From Alicyclobacillus sp. (lineage in GTDB: Bacteria; Bacillota; Bacilli; Alicyclobacillales; Alicyclobacillaceae), in the NCBI GenBank assembly GCA_023511295.1, contig JAIMBT010000009.1:1-64000 (forward strand): a stretch of 64,000 nt of DNA, given 5' to 3'. The notes under the pieces were generated by a model. That model saw only the letters and a program-made list of their open reading frames with translations. It did not search any database and had not been told where the DNA came from. Shown piece by piece: positions 55,623 through 64,000 of the stretch; within the stretch, counting starts at the first letter, position 1; the number at the start of each line of letters is the position of its first letter. Both the position numbers and the translations under genes were made by a program.

Positions 55623-58034
55623 GTGAAGAAGCACATTTCCCTTGCTGCCTTCTGGTTTTCCCTCAGTTTCCAACAGGCCGCACTCCTCACCATCGCCATT
55701 CCGGCTGCAGTCGACCGTTTGACACGGTCAGGTCACATCGTGTTGCTCGCGCAGCTGACGACCCTCGGCGACCTCCTCATGATGGCGGCCATGCCGCTCG
55801 TTGGGGCCCTGTCCGACCGCATCCGCATGCGAGGGGGGACCCGGCGGAGCGTCATGGTCGCAGGCGCAGCGGCGAACGGGGTGGGTCTGGTGGTCGGCGG
55901 TTCCGCGCACAACGTGCTCCTGTTCGCCGGCGGTTTCCTGCTCGCGATGCTCGGGCTGAGCGCCGCTGGCGCCACGTTCCAAGCCCTGATGCCGGAACTG
56001 GTCTCGCCGTCGGAATGGGGCAAGGGCTCCGGGTACATGGGGGTCGCGATGCTTCTCGGGAACGCCATCGGCCTCGCGCTCACCGGCTTTCTCCCGCTTT
56101 GGGCCGCGTTCGCCGCTATGATTGCCGTGACAGCCGGCGGGGCCCTCTACACCTGGTTCGGCGTCGCGGAGCCCGCCGTCGCTCGCCCCATCCGCCGACC
56201 CGTCGCTCGCCAGGCAGCGAAACCGACCGCGTTCTACTTCGTGTTTGCCGCTCGGTTCCTCGTGATGTTCGGCCAGACCTTGCTCATGACCTACGTCCTC
56301 TACGACTTCAGCGACGTGTTACACGTGGCGCGTCCGACCGAGCTGACGGCGGAGCTGTCTTTGCTCGCGTTGGTCGGCGCCGCGTTCGCGTCGCTCGGCG
56401 TTGGGGCGCTCTCGGACCGCGTGAACCGCGCGAAGATTGTCGCCGCGGCGACCCTTCCGATGGCCGGTGCGACCATCGCGTTCGGGTTTACCCACACACC
56501 GGCCGGCATGCTCTGCTTCGCCGTGGTCTACGGGGCCGGTTACGGCGCCTTCCTGTCCGTCGACTGGGCGCTCGCACTGGACACGATGCCGAGTTTGGAC
56601 CACGTTGCGCGCAACCTCAGCCTGTGGGGCCTCGCTGCGGCACTGCCTTCCGTGATAGCCCCAGCGGTCGGAGGGCTCATCTTGCATCAACCCGGGTCGC
56701 TCGAGGTGTCGTATCAGCACTTGTACTGGCTGGCCGGAACCGCCATCTTCGCCGGTGCCGTGGTCGTCTGGTTCGCCGCAGACGACCCAGGGGACAGTCG
56801 CTGGTCCACCGTGTTGAGCCTGGCAGTCGCGGCGGTGCTCACGTTCGCGGTGACCCTCCGCTGTTCGGCTCGCCTGTACGGCCGACTTCCGAAGACTGGG
56901 TCGGTGCTCGTCGTGTCGAACCACGTCCACGACTTCGACGGCGCCTTCATCCCGCCCCGCCTGTACCTCCGCGGACGCTGGCGCCACCCTGTGTACACGG
57001 TCGCTTCGCAGCGGCTGTTTGAGGCCGGCTTTCTGGCCGTACGGAGTCCGCGCTGGCTGAGCCGGTGGCTGCGCGGTTTCAACGCGGGGCCCATCCTGCG
57101 GTTGATTGGCGTGCGCCCAATAGAGGACTCGCCGCGCCGACAGCCCCTGTTCAGTTGGGCTGGGAAGATCCGCCGCCTGGTCGGTGACGCCCGGCTGGCG
57201 GACGTGCTCCATGCGGAAGTGTTGGAAGACGCCGGGGTGGCTGCCGCGGACCTGCGGTTATCAGATCTCTATCGCCCCCAGTGGCTGTACCTCGCCCGCA
57301 AGACGGTGGCCCTGCGGGCCATCGCCGAGCCGCTGCGTGGTGAGCTCCGCGCCTCCATCGCGCCGCGCGTCACCGCACAGATAGACGCCATCTGCGACCT
57401 CTTGGCGCGCGGCCGTACGGTGTACGTCACGCCGGAGGGGCGGCTGACCGCGGATGGACGCATTGGGCCGTTCCACGCCGTGTTAGACCCCCTGGCCGCG
57501 ACGGCTGACCGACTGTTCCTGTCGGCGGTGTCGTATGATCCGTTCCGCCCCGGCCGCATCGGCATTGAATGCCGAATTGTGCCATACACTGGTGGTGTAG
57601 ACATGCCGACGGCACTGGCGGCCGCACGTCCCATCCACGCCAGCCATGCGCTCGTGGCGGCCCTGCACGACCAGGGTGGAGATGTCCTCCTCAGCGACGT
57701 GGTTCGCTCGGCCGAGCTGGCGCTGGCTGCCTTGCCGTCCGCTGCCAACTTGGCCACCGACCTGCGCAGGGACCGGCGGCGTGCGCTGGTGCGCACCGTG
57801 CGCCGCTTGGTGGAGAGAGGCTACCTCCAGCCGTGTGCGCCAGCGGTCGACGAGATGAATCTGGAGGGAACAGGCAGCGGCGTACGGTACCGGGTGCACA
57901 CGCCGTGGCGCGACCGGCGGTTCGCACACGTGGCGGACCTGTTCCCTTGGTTGCACAATCAGTGGCTGGAAACCCGGGAAGCGCTGGAGAAATTGGACCG
58001 AGTTGACGACATAACGTTCGTTCACGTAAACTAG
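55623..58034 (+). CDS. MFS permease fused to a PlsC-type acyltransferase
   Basis: An 803-residue fusion. Residues 1 to about 420 form a 12-helix MFS domain (LVGALSDRIRMRGGTRRSVM; LGVGALSDRVNRAK). From about 425 a lysophospholipid-type acyltransferase follows, with the catalytic NHVHDFD (H434-x4-D439) and VTPEGRLTADGRIG (about 600-615) as the phosphate-binding block. The long helical insert between them is unusual. It resembles in plan the LplT-Aas lysophospholipid flippase/acyltransferase fusions. AAGGAGGCGAG precedes the GTG; TACAAT at 55577-55582 may be its -10. Confidence 0.85.
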   Translation: MKKHISLAAFWFSLSFQQAALLTIAIPAAVDRLTRSGHIVLLAQLTTLGDLLMMAAMPLVGALSDRIRMRGGTRRSVMVAGAAANGVGLVVGGSAHNVLLFAGGFLLAMLGLSAAGATFQALMPELVSPSEWGKGSGYMGVAMLLGNAIGLALTGFLPLWAAFAAMIAVTAGGALYTWFGVAEPAVARPIRRPVARQAAKPTAFYFVFAARFLVMFGQTLLMTYVLYDFSDVLHVARPTELTAELSLLALVGAAFASLGVGALSDRVNRAKIVAAATLPMAGATIAFGFTHTPAGMLCFAVVYGAGYGAFLSVDWALALDTMPSLDHVARNLSLWGLAAALPSVIAPAVGGLILHQPGSLEVSYQHLYWLAGTAIFAGAVVVWFAADDPGDSRWSTVLSLAVAAVLTFAVTLRCSARLYGRLPKTGSVLVVSNHVHDFDGAFIPPRLYLRGRWRHPVYTVASQRLFEAGFLAVRSPRWLSRWLRGFNAGPILRLIGVRPIEDSPRRQPLFSWAGKIRRLVGDARLADVLHAEVLEDAGVAAADLRLSDLYRPQWLYLARKTVALRAIAEPLRGELRASIAPRVTAQIDAICDLLARGRTVYVTPEGRLTADGRIGPFHAVLDPLAATADRLFLSAVSYDPFRPGRIGIECRIVPYTGGVDMPTALAAARPIHASHALVAALHDQGGDVLLSDVVRSAELALAALPSAANLATDLRRDRRRALVRTVRRLVERGYLQPCAPAVDEMNLEGTGSGVRYRVHTPWRDRRFAHVADLFPWLHNQWLETREALEKLDRVDDITFVHVN

Positions 58035-58084
58035 TGGTAAACTTGTACAATTCGATAACAATTTTGAGAGGAGGTGAATGTGCG

Positions 58085-59167
58085 TTGGTCGTGAATCCCG
58101 ATATCCGCAGTCAGCGCAAGGCGGAGCATTTGGAGGCCGTGCGCACGCTCGGGGATGCGAAGGACAGGTCTTGGTTTGGCGACATCTCGTTGCTGCCGAA
58201 CTGCGCGCCCGAGACTGATTGGAACGACGTGTCGCTCGCCACGGACCTGTGCGGCGTCCCGCTGTCCTCACCCATCATCATCAACGCGATGACGGGCGGG
58301 ACGGACGAGGCGGAGGACATCAATCGTCGGTTGGCCCAAGCTGCGCGAAGGCACGGGTTGGCCATGGCGGTCGGTTCAGAAACGGCGGCGCTGCGAGACA
58401 CCGCTTGGGCGCACACGTACACCGTCGTTCGGGAAGAAAATCCAGACGGTGTGGTGATAGCGAACGTCGGTATGAACTCCGAGCCGGACCTGGCGCGCCG
58501 CGCGGTGTCCCTGATTGGTGCCCAGTTGCTGCAGGTGCACTGGAATGTCGCACAGGAACTGTTCATGGCCGAGGGTGACCGGGATTTCCGCGGAGCGCTG
58601 GACCGCTTGGCCGAGACGGCAGGGACAGCGGGTGTCCCCGTCATCGCGAAAGAGGTCGGGCAGGGCGTCGCCGGGCCGGAGGCGGTGAAGTTTGTCGAGG
58701 CCGGCGTATCCGCGATTGACGTCGGCGGTCGGGGCGGGACGAATTTTATCGCCGTGGAAGCATGGCGCCGGAATCATTTATTGAGTGAACAGTGGCAGCA
58801 GTGGGGGCTGCCGACGCCCGTCACGCTCTGCGAGGTCCTCAGCGCCGTCGGCGGACAGGTGGACGTTGTCGCATCCGGCGGCATTCGCGATGGCCACGAT
58901 ATTGCCAAGGCCCTCGCGCTTGGAGCGTCAGCGGTCGGGATTGCGGGTCCGTTCCTGCGCCTCGTCAGCCAGCCGGATGGAGACGCGGCGCTCGACGCGT
59001 ACATCGAGGAACTGCACTGGACGCTGCGCAGCCTGCTCGTGATGACAGGGAGCCGCAACTGGGACGAGTTGCAGCGGCGCCCGGTGGTCCTTGGCGGACG
59101 CGTCCGAGCCTGGCTGTCTGCCCGCGGCTTGGACGACTTCGCGGTCCGGCTGGGGACGCGGGCATAA
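58085..59167 (+). CDS. fni: Isopentenyl-diphosphate delta-isomerase, type 2
   Basis: A 360-residue FMN/NADPH-dependent enzyme interconverting IPP and DMAPP, the isoprenoid units for squalene. RKAEHLEAV, INAMTGGTDEAEDINRRLA, VGSETAALRD, VIAKEVGQGVAGPEA, DVGGRGGTNFIAVEAWRR and VASGGIRDGHDIAKALALGA are all type 2 hallmarks. AGAGGAGGTGA selects the TTG at 58085, 17 codons inside the longest frame. It sits at the head of the hopanoid genes. Confidence 0.95.
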   Translation: MVVNPDIRSQRKAEHLEAVRTLGDAKDRSWFGDISLLPNCAPETDWNDVSLATDLCGVPLSSPIIINAMTGGTDEAEDINRRLAQAARRHGLAMAVGSETAALRDTAWAHTYTVVREENPDGVVIANVGMNSEPDLARRAVSLIGAQLLQVHWNVAQELFMAEGDRDFRGALDRLAETAGTAGVPVIAKEVGQGVAGPEAVKFVEAGVSAIDVGGRGGTNFIAVEAWRRNHLLSEQWQQWGLPTPVTLCEVLSAVGGQVDVVASGGIRDGHDIAKALALGASAVGIAGPFLRLVSQPDGDAALDAYIEELHWTLRSLLVMTGSRNWDELQRRPVVLGGRVRAWLSARGLDDFAVRLGTRA

Positions 59168-59356
59168 GCGGCAACACGACAGACGAACACCGTCACACAA
59201 ACGAACACAGCCAACGCATGGCATGGTTGCCGCAGGTCCGGAGGAGTCCGGGGGCTGCGGCGGTATCACCGGACCGCAGGAATCGCTCCGATTGTCGGAC
59301 AGGGAAACGGCCTTGTGCGACCGTCTGTCCGAGATCGGCAGACAGGGGGATGGACA

Positions 59357-60364
59357 ATGGGTCAGCCACTTGGCTTGACGATTGACATGGCGAAGTACGT
59401 GATGCGCCAAAAGTTGCGCGGACAGAAACGCTACCCGATGGTCCTGATGCTCGAACCAACAGAGATGTGCAACCTGACCTGTACGGGATGCGGGAAGATT
59501 CGGCAGAGTGAAGAGGTGCTGAAGAAGCGCCTGACGGCCGAGGACTGCTTCCGCGCCATCGACGAGTGCGGCGCACCGGCCGTCTCCATCGCCGGGGGCG
59601 AGCCGTTGATTCACCCGGAGATCGCCGACATTGTCAAAGGCATGCTGGCGCGCGGGAAACTCACCTTGCTGTGCACCAACGGAATTCTCCTGCACCGGAT
59701 TTTGGACAAAATTGAGCCGCATCCGCGCTTCACCTTCGTATTCCACCTCGATGGCCCGCGCGAGCACCATGATCGGATGGTCGAGCGCAAAGGCGTGTTC
59801 GACATCGTGATGAAAGGCATCAAAGAGGCCAAGCGGCGTGGCTTCCGCGTCACGACGAATACCACGCTCTACAAAGGTGCAGATCCCATCGCGATTGGGC
59901 AGTTACTCCGCGAACTGACGGACATGGGCGTCGACAACTGTTTGGTCTCCCCAGCGTTCACCTACGAAGAAGTGGACCCGGCCAACAGCGGCATCTACTT
60001 GCACCGCAAGGACGCGAACCGCCTGATGCAGCAGGTGGTTGAGGCGGCCGGTCCAGGCGTGCACTACTACAACACGCCGATGTTCCTCGATTTCCTTCAG
60101 GGCAAAAAGGACCTGCGGTGTAAACCGTGGGGCAATCCGACCCGCGACCCGAAAGGGTGGAAGGGCCCCTGCTACCTCCTGACAGACAACCACTACGAAA
60201 GTTTCGACGAGATGATGCGTTCCACCAACTGGGAGGAATTTGGCTACGGCGAGAACCCGCGCTGCGCGAGTTGCATGATGCACAGCGGGTACGAGGCGTC
60301 CGCGATTGAGAAGATGACGCCGACCGACATGTGGCGGATGATGCGGTGGATGTTTGCATCCTGA
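59357..60364 (+). CDS. hpnH: Adenosylhopane synthase HpnH (radical SAM)
   Basis: A 335-residue radical SAM enzyme adding a 5'-deoxyadenosyl unit to diploptene to give adenosylhopane. The cluster motif C38-x3-C42-x2-C45 (EMCNLTCTGCGK) is followed by SIAGGEPLIHPEI. The C-terminal SPASM-like cysteines are in LRCKPWG, GPCYLL and CASCMMHSGYE. Length and wording match HpnH closely. The ATG at 59357 follows CAGGGGGATG. It is upstream of hpnG, which acts on the product. Confidence 0.95.
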   Translation: MGQPLGLTIDMAKYVMRQKLRGQKRYPMVLMLEPTEMCNLTCTGCGKIRQSEEVLKKRLTAEDCFRAIDECGAPAVSIAGGEPLIHPEIADIVKGMLARGKLTLLCTNGILLHRILDKIEPHPRFTFVFHLDGPREHHDRMVERKGVFDIVMKGIKEAKRRGFRVTTNTTLYKGADPIAIGQLLRELTDMGVDNCLVSPAFTYEEVDPANSGIYLHRKDANRLMQQVVEAAGPGVHYYNTPMFLDFLQGKKDLRCKPWGNPTRDPKGWKGPCYLLTDNHYESFDEMMRSTNWEEFGYGENPRCASCMMHSGYEASAIEKMTPTDMWRMMRWMFAS

Positions 60365-60451
60365 GCCGCGTGCCGGGCGCGCGGCTGTGCCTGGCGCTGT
60401 CCGACGGGGTAGCCTCAGGCTCGCGAGGGTCTCTGCAGGTAGGTGTGGAGC

Positions 60452-61045
60452 GTGGTCATTTTGCTGTTGGCAGCGATGGCGTTTGAAGCGGCGCCGTTTC
60501 GGAAGCAGGACTGGCCGTCCGACCGCCGGGTGGTGCTTGCCGTGACTGGGGTGGGCCCGCGGGCGGCTCGTGCTTGCGCAGAGGCGCAGATTGCCGCTTG
60601 CCGACCCGACTGGGTTGTAGGTGTGGGCGTGTGCGGCGGGCTGGACGCCGCCTCCCGCATCGGCGACGCGGCGGTTCCGCTCGAACTGGTTTCGGATGAC
60701 GGCGGGCGGCCGATTCCAACGGACGCCCGGCGGGTGCAGGGCGGCTCTGGACGCATGGTGTCGGTCCGCCGGGTCGCCAGCACGGTAGACGAGAAGCGGC
60801 GCTTGGCACAGCAGTACGAAGCGCGCTGGGTGGACCAGGAGTCGTACGCGTGGGGGACGGCTGCGCAGGCGGCTGGGGTGCCGTTTGTGGTGGTGCGAAC
60901 CGTGCTCGATGCCGGGGCAGATGCGCTGCCCGGGTGGCGAAGGCCGAGTTCTTGGGCCAACGTCGCGCGTCTTCCGGCACAGGCCCTGCTCGCCCGGCGA
61001 CACCTGACCGAAGTCGGGAGGCGGTTGGTATGCGAGCTCTCGTAA
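60452..61045 (+). CDS. hpnG: Adenosylhopane nucleosidase HpnG-like
   Basis: A 197-residue protein of the nucleoside phosphorylase superfamily that would release adenine from adenosylhopane to give ribosylhopane. VTGVGPRAARACAEA, VVGVGVCGGLDAASRIGD and the catalytic acid region VDQESYAWGTAAQAAGVPF with VRTVLDAGAD match HpnG. The start is unsure: GTG 60452 gives MVILLLAAMAFEA, GTG 60443 is three codons longer. It overlaps hpnA by 16 bases. Confidence 0.88.
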   Translation: MVILLLAAMAFEAAPFRKQDWPSDRRVVLAVTGVGPRAARACAEAQIAACRPDWVVGVGVCGGLDAASRIGDAAVPLELVSDDGGRPIPTDARRVQGGSGRMVSVRRVASTVDEKRRLAQQYEARWVDQESYAWGTAAQAAGVPFVVVRTVLDAGADALPGWRRPSSWANVARLPAQALLARRHLTEVGRRLVCELS

Positions 61046-62058
61046 CCGGAGCGTCCGGGTTTATCGGCTGGCACGTCGCTCGGGTGTTGCGGCGGGAGGG
61101 CCACGAGGTCCGCGCACTGGTTCGGCCGGGGACCCCTGCCGAGCGGCTGGAGCGTCTCGGCGTTGCAATCGCTCGCGGCGATCTCGCCACGGGGACCGGC
61201 TTGGCGGACGCGCTCGCGGGATGCGACGTGCTCTTCCACGTCGCGGCGCACTACTCCTTGCATCGTCGTGACCGGCGGGCCATGTACGCTGTGAATGTCG
61301 AGGGGACACGTCAGCTCCTCCTGGCAGCCAGGCGAGCAGGCCTAGACCGCGTGGTCTACACCAGCAGCACCGCGACCGTCGGCCTCACCGCCGACGCCTC
61401 GCCGGCGGATGAGACGCAGTTCGTGGAACCGGCCGCGGTGAAGAGCGACTACAAGCGCTCGAAGGTGTTGGCGGAGCGCGTGGTGTTGGCGGCGTGTCAG
61501 GATGGGATGGACATCGTTATCGTCAACCCCTCGACTCCGGTCGGACCTGGAGACGTCAAGCCGACGCCGACGGGGCGGATTGTCCTCGACACGATGACAG
61601 GCAAGATGCCTGCCTACGTCGAGACGGGCCTGAATCTGGTGTCTGTCGAGGACGTCGCGGAAGGTCACCTGCTGGCGCTGCACAAGGGCAGGTCGGGCGA
61701 GCGGTACATACTTGGCAACGAGAACCTGACCTTTGGCGACCTGGTCACGCGTATTTCCCGGTTGGCCGGCCGCCGTGCCCCGAACGTGCAGCTTCCACTC
61801 TGGGTGGCGTGGACCGCCGCGGTGGTGGACGAATACTTCGTTTCGCCCCTCGTCGGCCGGGCACCGCGAGTTCCGTTGGCGGGCGTGCAGTTGGCGAGGC
61901 GGCCGATGTACTTCACCGCAGCGAAGGCTGTACACGAACTGGGGCTGCCGCAGACGCCGGTGGACGCGGCACTGGCACAGGCCGTCGAGTGGTTTCGGCG
62001 GGAACGGGTGGATTTGGTTTCGGAAAGGGTGACGACGATTGAGCGTACAAATCTCTGA
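61030..62058 (+). CDS. hpnA: Hopanoid-associated sugar epimerase HpnA
   Basis: A 342-residue NAD(P)-dependent short-chain epimerase/dehydratase. The Rossmann start ALVTGASGFIGWHVARVL, LFHVAAHYSLHRRD, VVYTSSTATVGL and the catalytic YKRSK (Y-x3-K) fit the HpnA group, including IVNPSTPVGPGDVKPTPTGR. It is thought to modify the sugar or ribosyl side chain of hopanoids. It overlaps both neighbours (hpnG end, shc start), so the three are one translational unit. Confidence 0.92.
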   Translation: MRALVTGASGFIGWHVARVLRREGHEVRALVRPGTPAERLERLGVAIARGDLATGTGLADALAGCDVLFHVAAHYSLHRRDRRAMYAVNVEGTRQLLLAARRAGLDRVVYTSSTATVGLTADASPADETQFVEPAAVKSDYKRSKVLAERVVLAACQDGMDIVIVNPSTPVGPGDVKPTPTGRIVLDTMTGKMPAYVETGLNLVSVEDVAEGHLLALHKGRSGERYILGNENLTFGDLVTRISRLAGRRAPNVQLPLWVAWTAAVVDEYFVSPLVGRAPRVPLAGVQLARRPMYFTAAKAVHELGLPQTPVDAALAQAVEWFRRERVDLVSERVTTIERTNL

Positions 62059-63931
62059 ACCGCTGGCGACAGACGAGACGATTCAAGCCGCGGTGGAGTC
62101 TTTGCTGCGCCGCCAGCACCCGGACGGATACTGGTGGGCGCATCTGGAAACGAATGTCACGATGGAAGCCGAGTACGTCTTTCTGGCGCATTGTCTGGGG
62201 CGGCGGGACCGAGATCGGGAACAGAAACTGGCCCGCCATCTGCTCGCCCACCAGACGGAGGAAGGTGCGTGGGTCCTGTACCCCGGCGGACCGGGAGACC
62301 TCAACTGTACGGTCGAGGCCTACCTGGCCCTGAAGATGATGGGCCTGCGGGAAGACGCGGAGCCGATGGAGAAGGCGCGTGCCTTCGTTCGGTCCAACGG
62401 AGGAGCGGCAAGTACGCGGGTGTTCACCCGGATGTGGCTGGCGCTGCTCGGTCTGTACCCGTGGTCCCAGGTGCCCGTGGTCCCACCGGAGGTCATGTGG
62501 TTGCCGAAGTGGGCACCGCTCAACATCTACGACTTCGCGAGCTGGGCGCGGTCGACGATTGTGCCGCTGTCGGTCGTGATGTCGCGCAGACCGGTCTATC
62601 CGCTGCCGGATGGCATGGGGATTTCCGAACTGTACGTGGCTGGTGTGAAGCCCGTGCGCAAGGCGAAGGACGGGTGGGGGGACTTTTTCAACGGGATCGA
62701 CCGCTTGCTCCAGCACTATCAGAAGTGGCCGTTCCACGTCGGTCGCATAGCGGCGGAGCGGCGGGCGATAGAGTGGGTGCTCGACCACCAGGAACGGGAC
62801 GGGAACTGGGGGGGGATTCAGCCGCCGTGGTTCTACTCGCTCTTGGCGCTGAAAGCGGCGGGCCTCGAGCAGCACCCCGCGTTCGAGAAGGGGTGGGCGG
62901 CGCTCGAGACGTTCGGCGTGGAGACAGACGACGGGCGCTGGTGGTTCCACGCCTGTATCTCCCCGACGTGGGATACGGGGTTGTCGGTGTTGGCCTTGCG
63001 CCACGCGGGGTTGCCTGCGGACCACCCAGCACTCGTACGGGCGGGGGAGTGGTTGCTGGACCGCCAGATTTTCGCGGATGGCGACTGGAAGGTCCGGCGG
63101 CCAAACGCGAAAGGCGGGGGCTGGGCGTTCGAGTTTGTCAACGACCGCTACCCGGACACGGACGATACGGCGGTCATCCTCACCGCCTTGAACAAGCTGC
63201 GGCTCCCGGACGAGGAACGCCGCAAACGGGCCCTGACCGCCGGGTTCCGGTGGTTGACCGCGATGCAGAGCAAAAACGGTGGGTGGGGCGCCTTCGACGC
63301 CGATAACGCGTCGAACTGGCCGAATCGCATCCCGTTTTGCGACTTTGGCGCCGTGATTGACCCGCCGTCTGAAGACGTCACCGCCCACGTCCTGGAGTGT
63401 TACGGGACCTTCGGCTACGACGACGCCTGGAAGGTGGCCGAACGCGGCGTCGATTACCTGAAGCGGACGCAGCGTCCGGACGGATCTTGGTACGGGCGGT
63501 GGGGCGTGAACCACGTGTACGGTACGGGGGCCGTTTTGCCAGCGCTGGCCGCCATTGGCGTCGATCTCCGCGAACCGTGGGTGCAGCGCGCCCTCGATTG
63601 GCTCGAGGCACATCAGAACGAAGATGGCGGGTTTGGCGAGTCGTGTCGGTCGTACGAGGACCCGGCCTGGGTCGGCCGTGGGGAGAGCACGCCGTCGCAG
63701 ACAGCGTGGGGTTTGCTCGGCCTGGTCACAGGCGGCCGGGCCAACTCGGAGGCGGCTCTGCGTGCCTACAGGTGGCTGCGAGATCACCAGCGCGAAGACG
63801 GCGGATGGGACGAAGTGCTGTATACAGGCACGGGGTTCCCCGGGGATTTCTACATCGGCTACCGCCTGTACGCCCAGGTGTTTCCGGTCATGGCCCTCGG
63901 CCGGTACCGGCAGGCGCTGCAGAGACTGTAG
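62039..63931 (+). CDS. shc: Squalene-hopene cyclase
   Basis: A 630-residue monotopic membrane enzyme cyclising squalene to hopene/hopanol. The catalytic DxDD motif is D373-T-D-D376 (PDTDDTAVI), one position from the Alicyclobacillus acidocaldarius enzyme (374-377, recalled). Several QW-type repeats are visible (for example QSKNGGWGAFD, QNEDGGFGES and QREDGGWDE). A TTG start at 62039 follows AAAGGGTGA and overlaps hpnA. It defines the hopanoid function of the whole cluster. Confidence 0.97.
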   Translation: MSVQISEPLATDETIQAAVESLLRRQHPDGYWWAHLETNVTMEAEYVFLAHCLGRRDRDREQKLARHLLAHQTEEGAWVLYPGGPGDLNCTVEAYLALKMMGLREDAEPMEKARAFVRSNGGAASTRVFTRMWLALLGLYPWSQVPVVPPEVMWLPKWAPLNIYDFASWARSTIVPLSVVMSRRPVYPLPDGMGISELYVAGVKPVRKAKDGWGDFFNGIDRLLQHYQKWPFHVGRIAAERRAIEWVLDHQERDGNWGGIQPPWFYSLLALKAAGLEQHPAFEKGWAALETFGVETDDGRWWFHACISPTWDTGLSVLALRHAGLPADHPALVRAGEWLLDRQIFADGDWKVRRPNAKGGGWAFEFVNDRYPDTDDTAVILTALNKLRLPDEERRKRALTAGFRWLTAMQSKNGGWGAFDADNASNWPNRIPFCDFGAVIDPPSEDVTAHVLECYGTFGYDDAWKVAERGVDYLKRTQRPDGSWYGRWGVNHVYGTGAVLPALAAIGVDLREPWVQRALDWLEAHQNEDGGFGESCRSYEDPAWVGRGESTPSQTAWGLLGLVTGGRANSEAALRAYRWLRDHQREDGGWDEVLYTGTGFPGDFYIGYRLYAQVFPVMALGRYRQALQRL

Positions 63932-64000
63932 AGACAGGACAGAGGGCCGTGTGAGACGGTAGAGATGCAGGCACAGTCAGCAGAGGGGTGGGGTTGCGAT
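63932..64000 (+). other. Window end after shc; possible start of another gene
   Basis: GAGGGGTGGGG (63983-63993) is followed by a TTG at 63994-63996, which could begin the next cluster gene. Only two codons are visible, so nothing more can be said. Confidence 0.2.

Noticed and set aside
55295-57022. 575-codon plus-strand frame overlapping the MFS fusion
   Set aside because: Arg-rich shifted frame; the 803-residue frame carries the domains and the ribosome site.

Overview
The window looks like a chromosomal segment of a GC-rich, Gram-positive, spore-former-type bacterium close to Alicyclobacillus (Alicyclobacillaceae, Bacilli). Three things point there. The core gene order is that of Bacillus: a ytoI-type gene, dnaE, accD-accA, pfkA, pyk, then icd-mdh, then polA-mutM-coaE. 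Two tRNA-synthetase genes have T-box leaders. There is also a squalene-hopene cyclase and hopanoid cluster, which is typical of Alicyclobacillus but not of Bacillus. Strong Shine-Dalgarno sites, frequent GTG/TTG starts and many GTGA stop-start overlaps are seen throughout.

Layout. 1-530 (minus): a small secreted protein with a PEP-CTERM-like tail, overlapping the start of a truncated exosortase-like membrane protein. 760-4397 (minus): type-2-like ileS behind an Ile T-box. 4454-12621: a permease (minus) divergent from a tightly packed plus-strand operon of [2Fe-2S] ferredoxin, creatininase-family hydrolase, heme-oxygenase-like diiron oxidase, aldehyde dehydrogenase, GlcG/HbpS protein, second ferredoxin, GntR regulator and permease. 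I regard this operon as the best candidate for an undescribed catabolic system. 12781-20516: small conserved genes (ylbF, UPF0173 hydrolase, DUF3243), a Y-family polymerase with a tiny downstream ORF, argR, cysK, a structured non-coding region, and DUF1275 and YitT membrane proteins.

20700-30788: ytoI, dnaE, pgpA-like, accDA, pfkA and pyk, i.e. replication, fatty-acid initiation and lower glycolysis. 30900-36498: an S9 peptidase, a small membrane protein, a GlcD-type FAD oxidase and a PAS histidine kinase. 36540-40369: T-box/trpS, icd and mdh. 40473-45371: polA, mutM, coaE and a lytic transglycosylase.

45452-51387: a tRNA-Leu(GAG) gene whose 3' 55 bp is repeated exactly at 51333-51387. The repeats bracket a 5.8-kb, lower-GC island with two IS256 remnants, a glycine-riboswitch-controlled amino-acid permease, a LigB-type dioxygenase and an M20 peptidase. 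No integrase is present.

51651-63931: an MFS transporter and then the hopanoid/glycolipid region: hpnB and a diacylglycerol-glucosyltransferase-like gene (minus), an MFS-acyltransferase fusion, type 2 IPP isomerase, hpnH, hpnG, hpnA and squalene-hopene cyclase. Together these would supply isoprenoid precursor, cyclise squalene, add and trim the adenosyl side chain, and decorate the lipids.

All calls come from reading sequence and translations. No database search was run; family assignments rest on remembered motifs.
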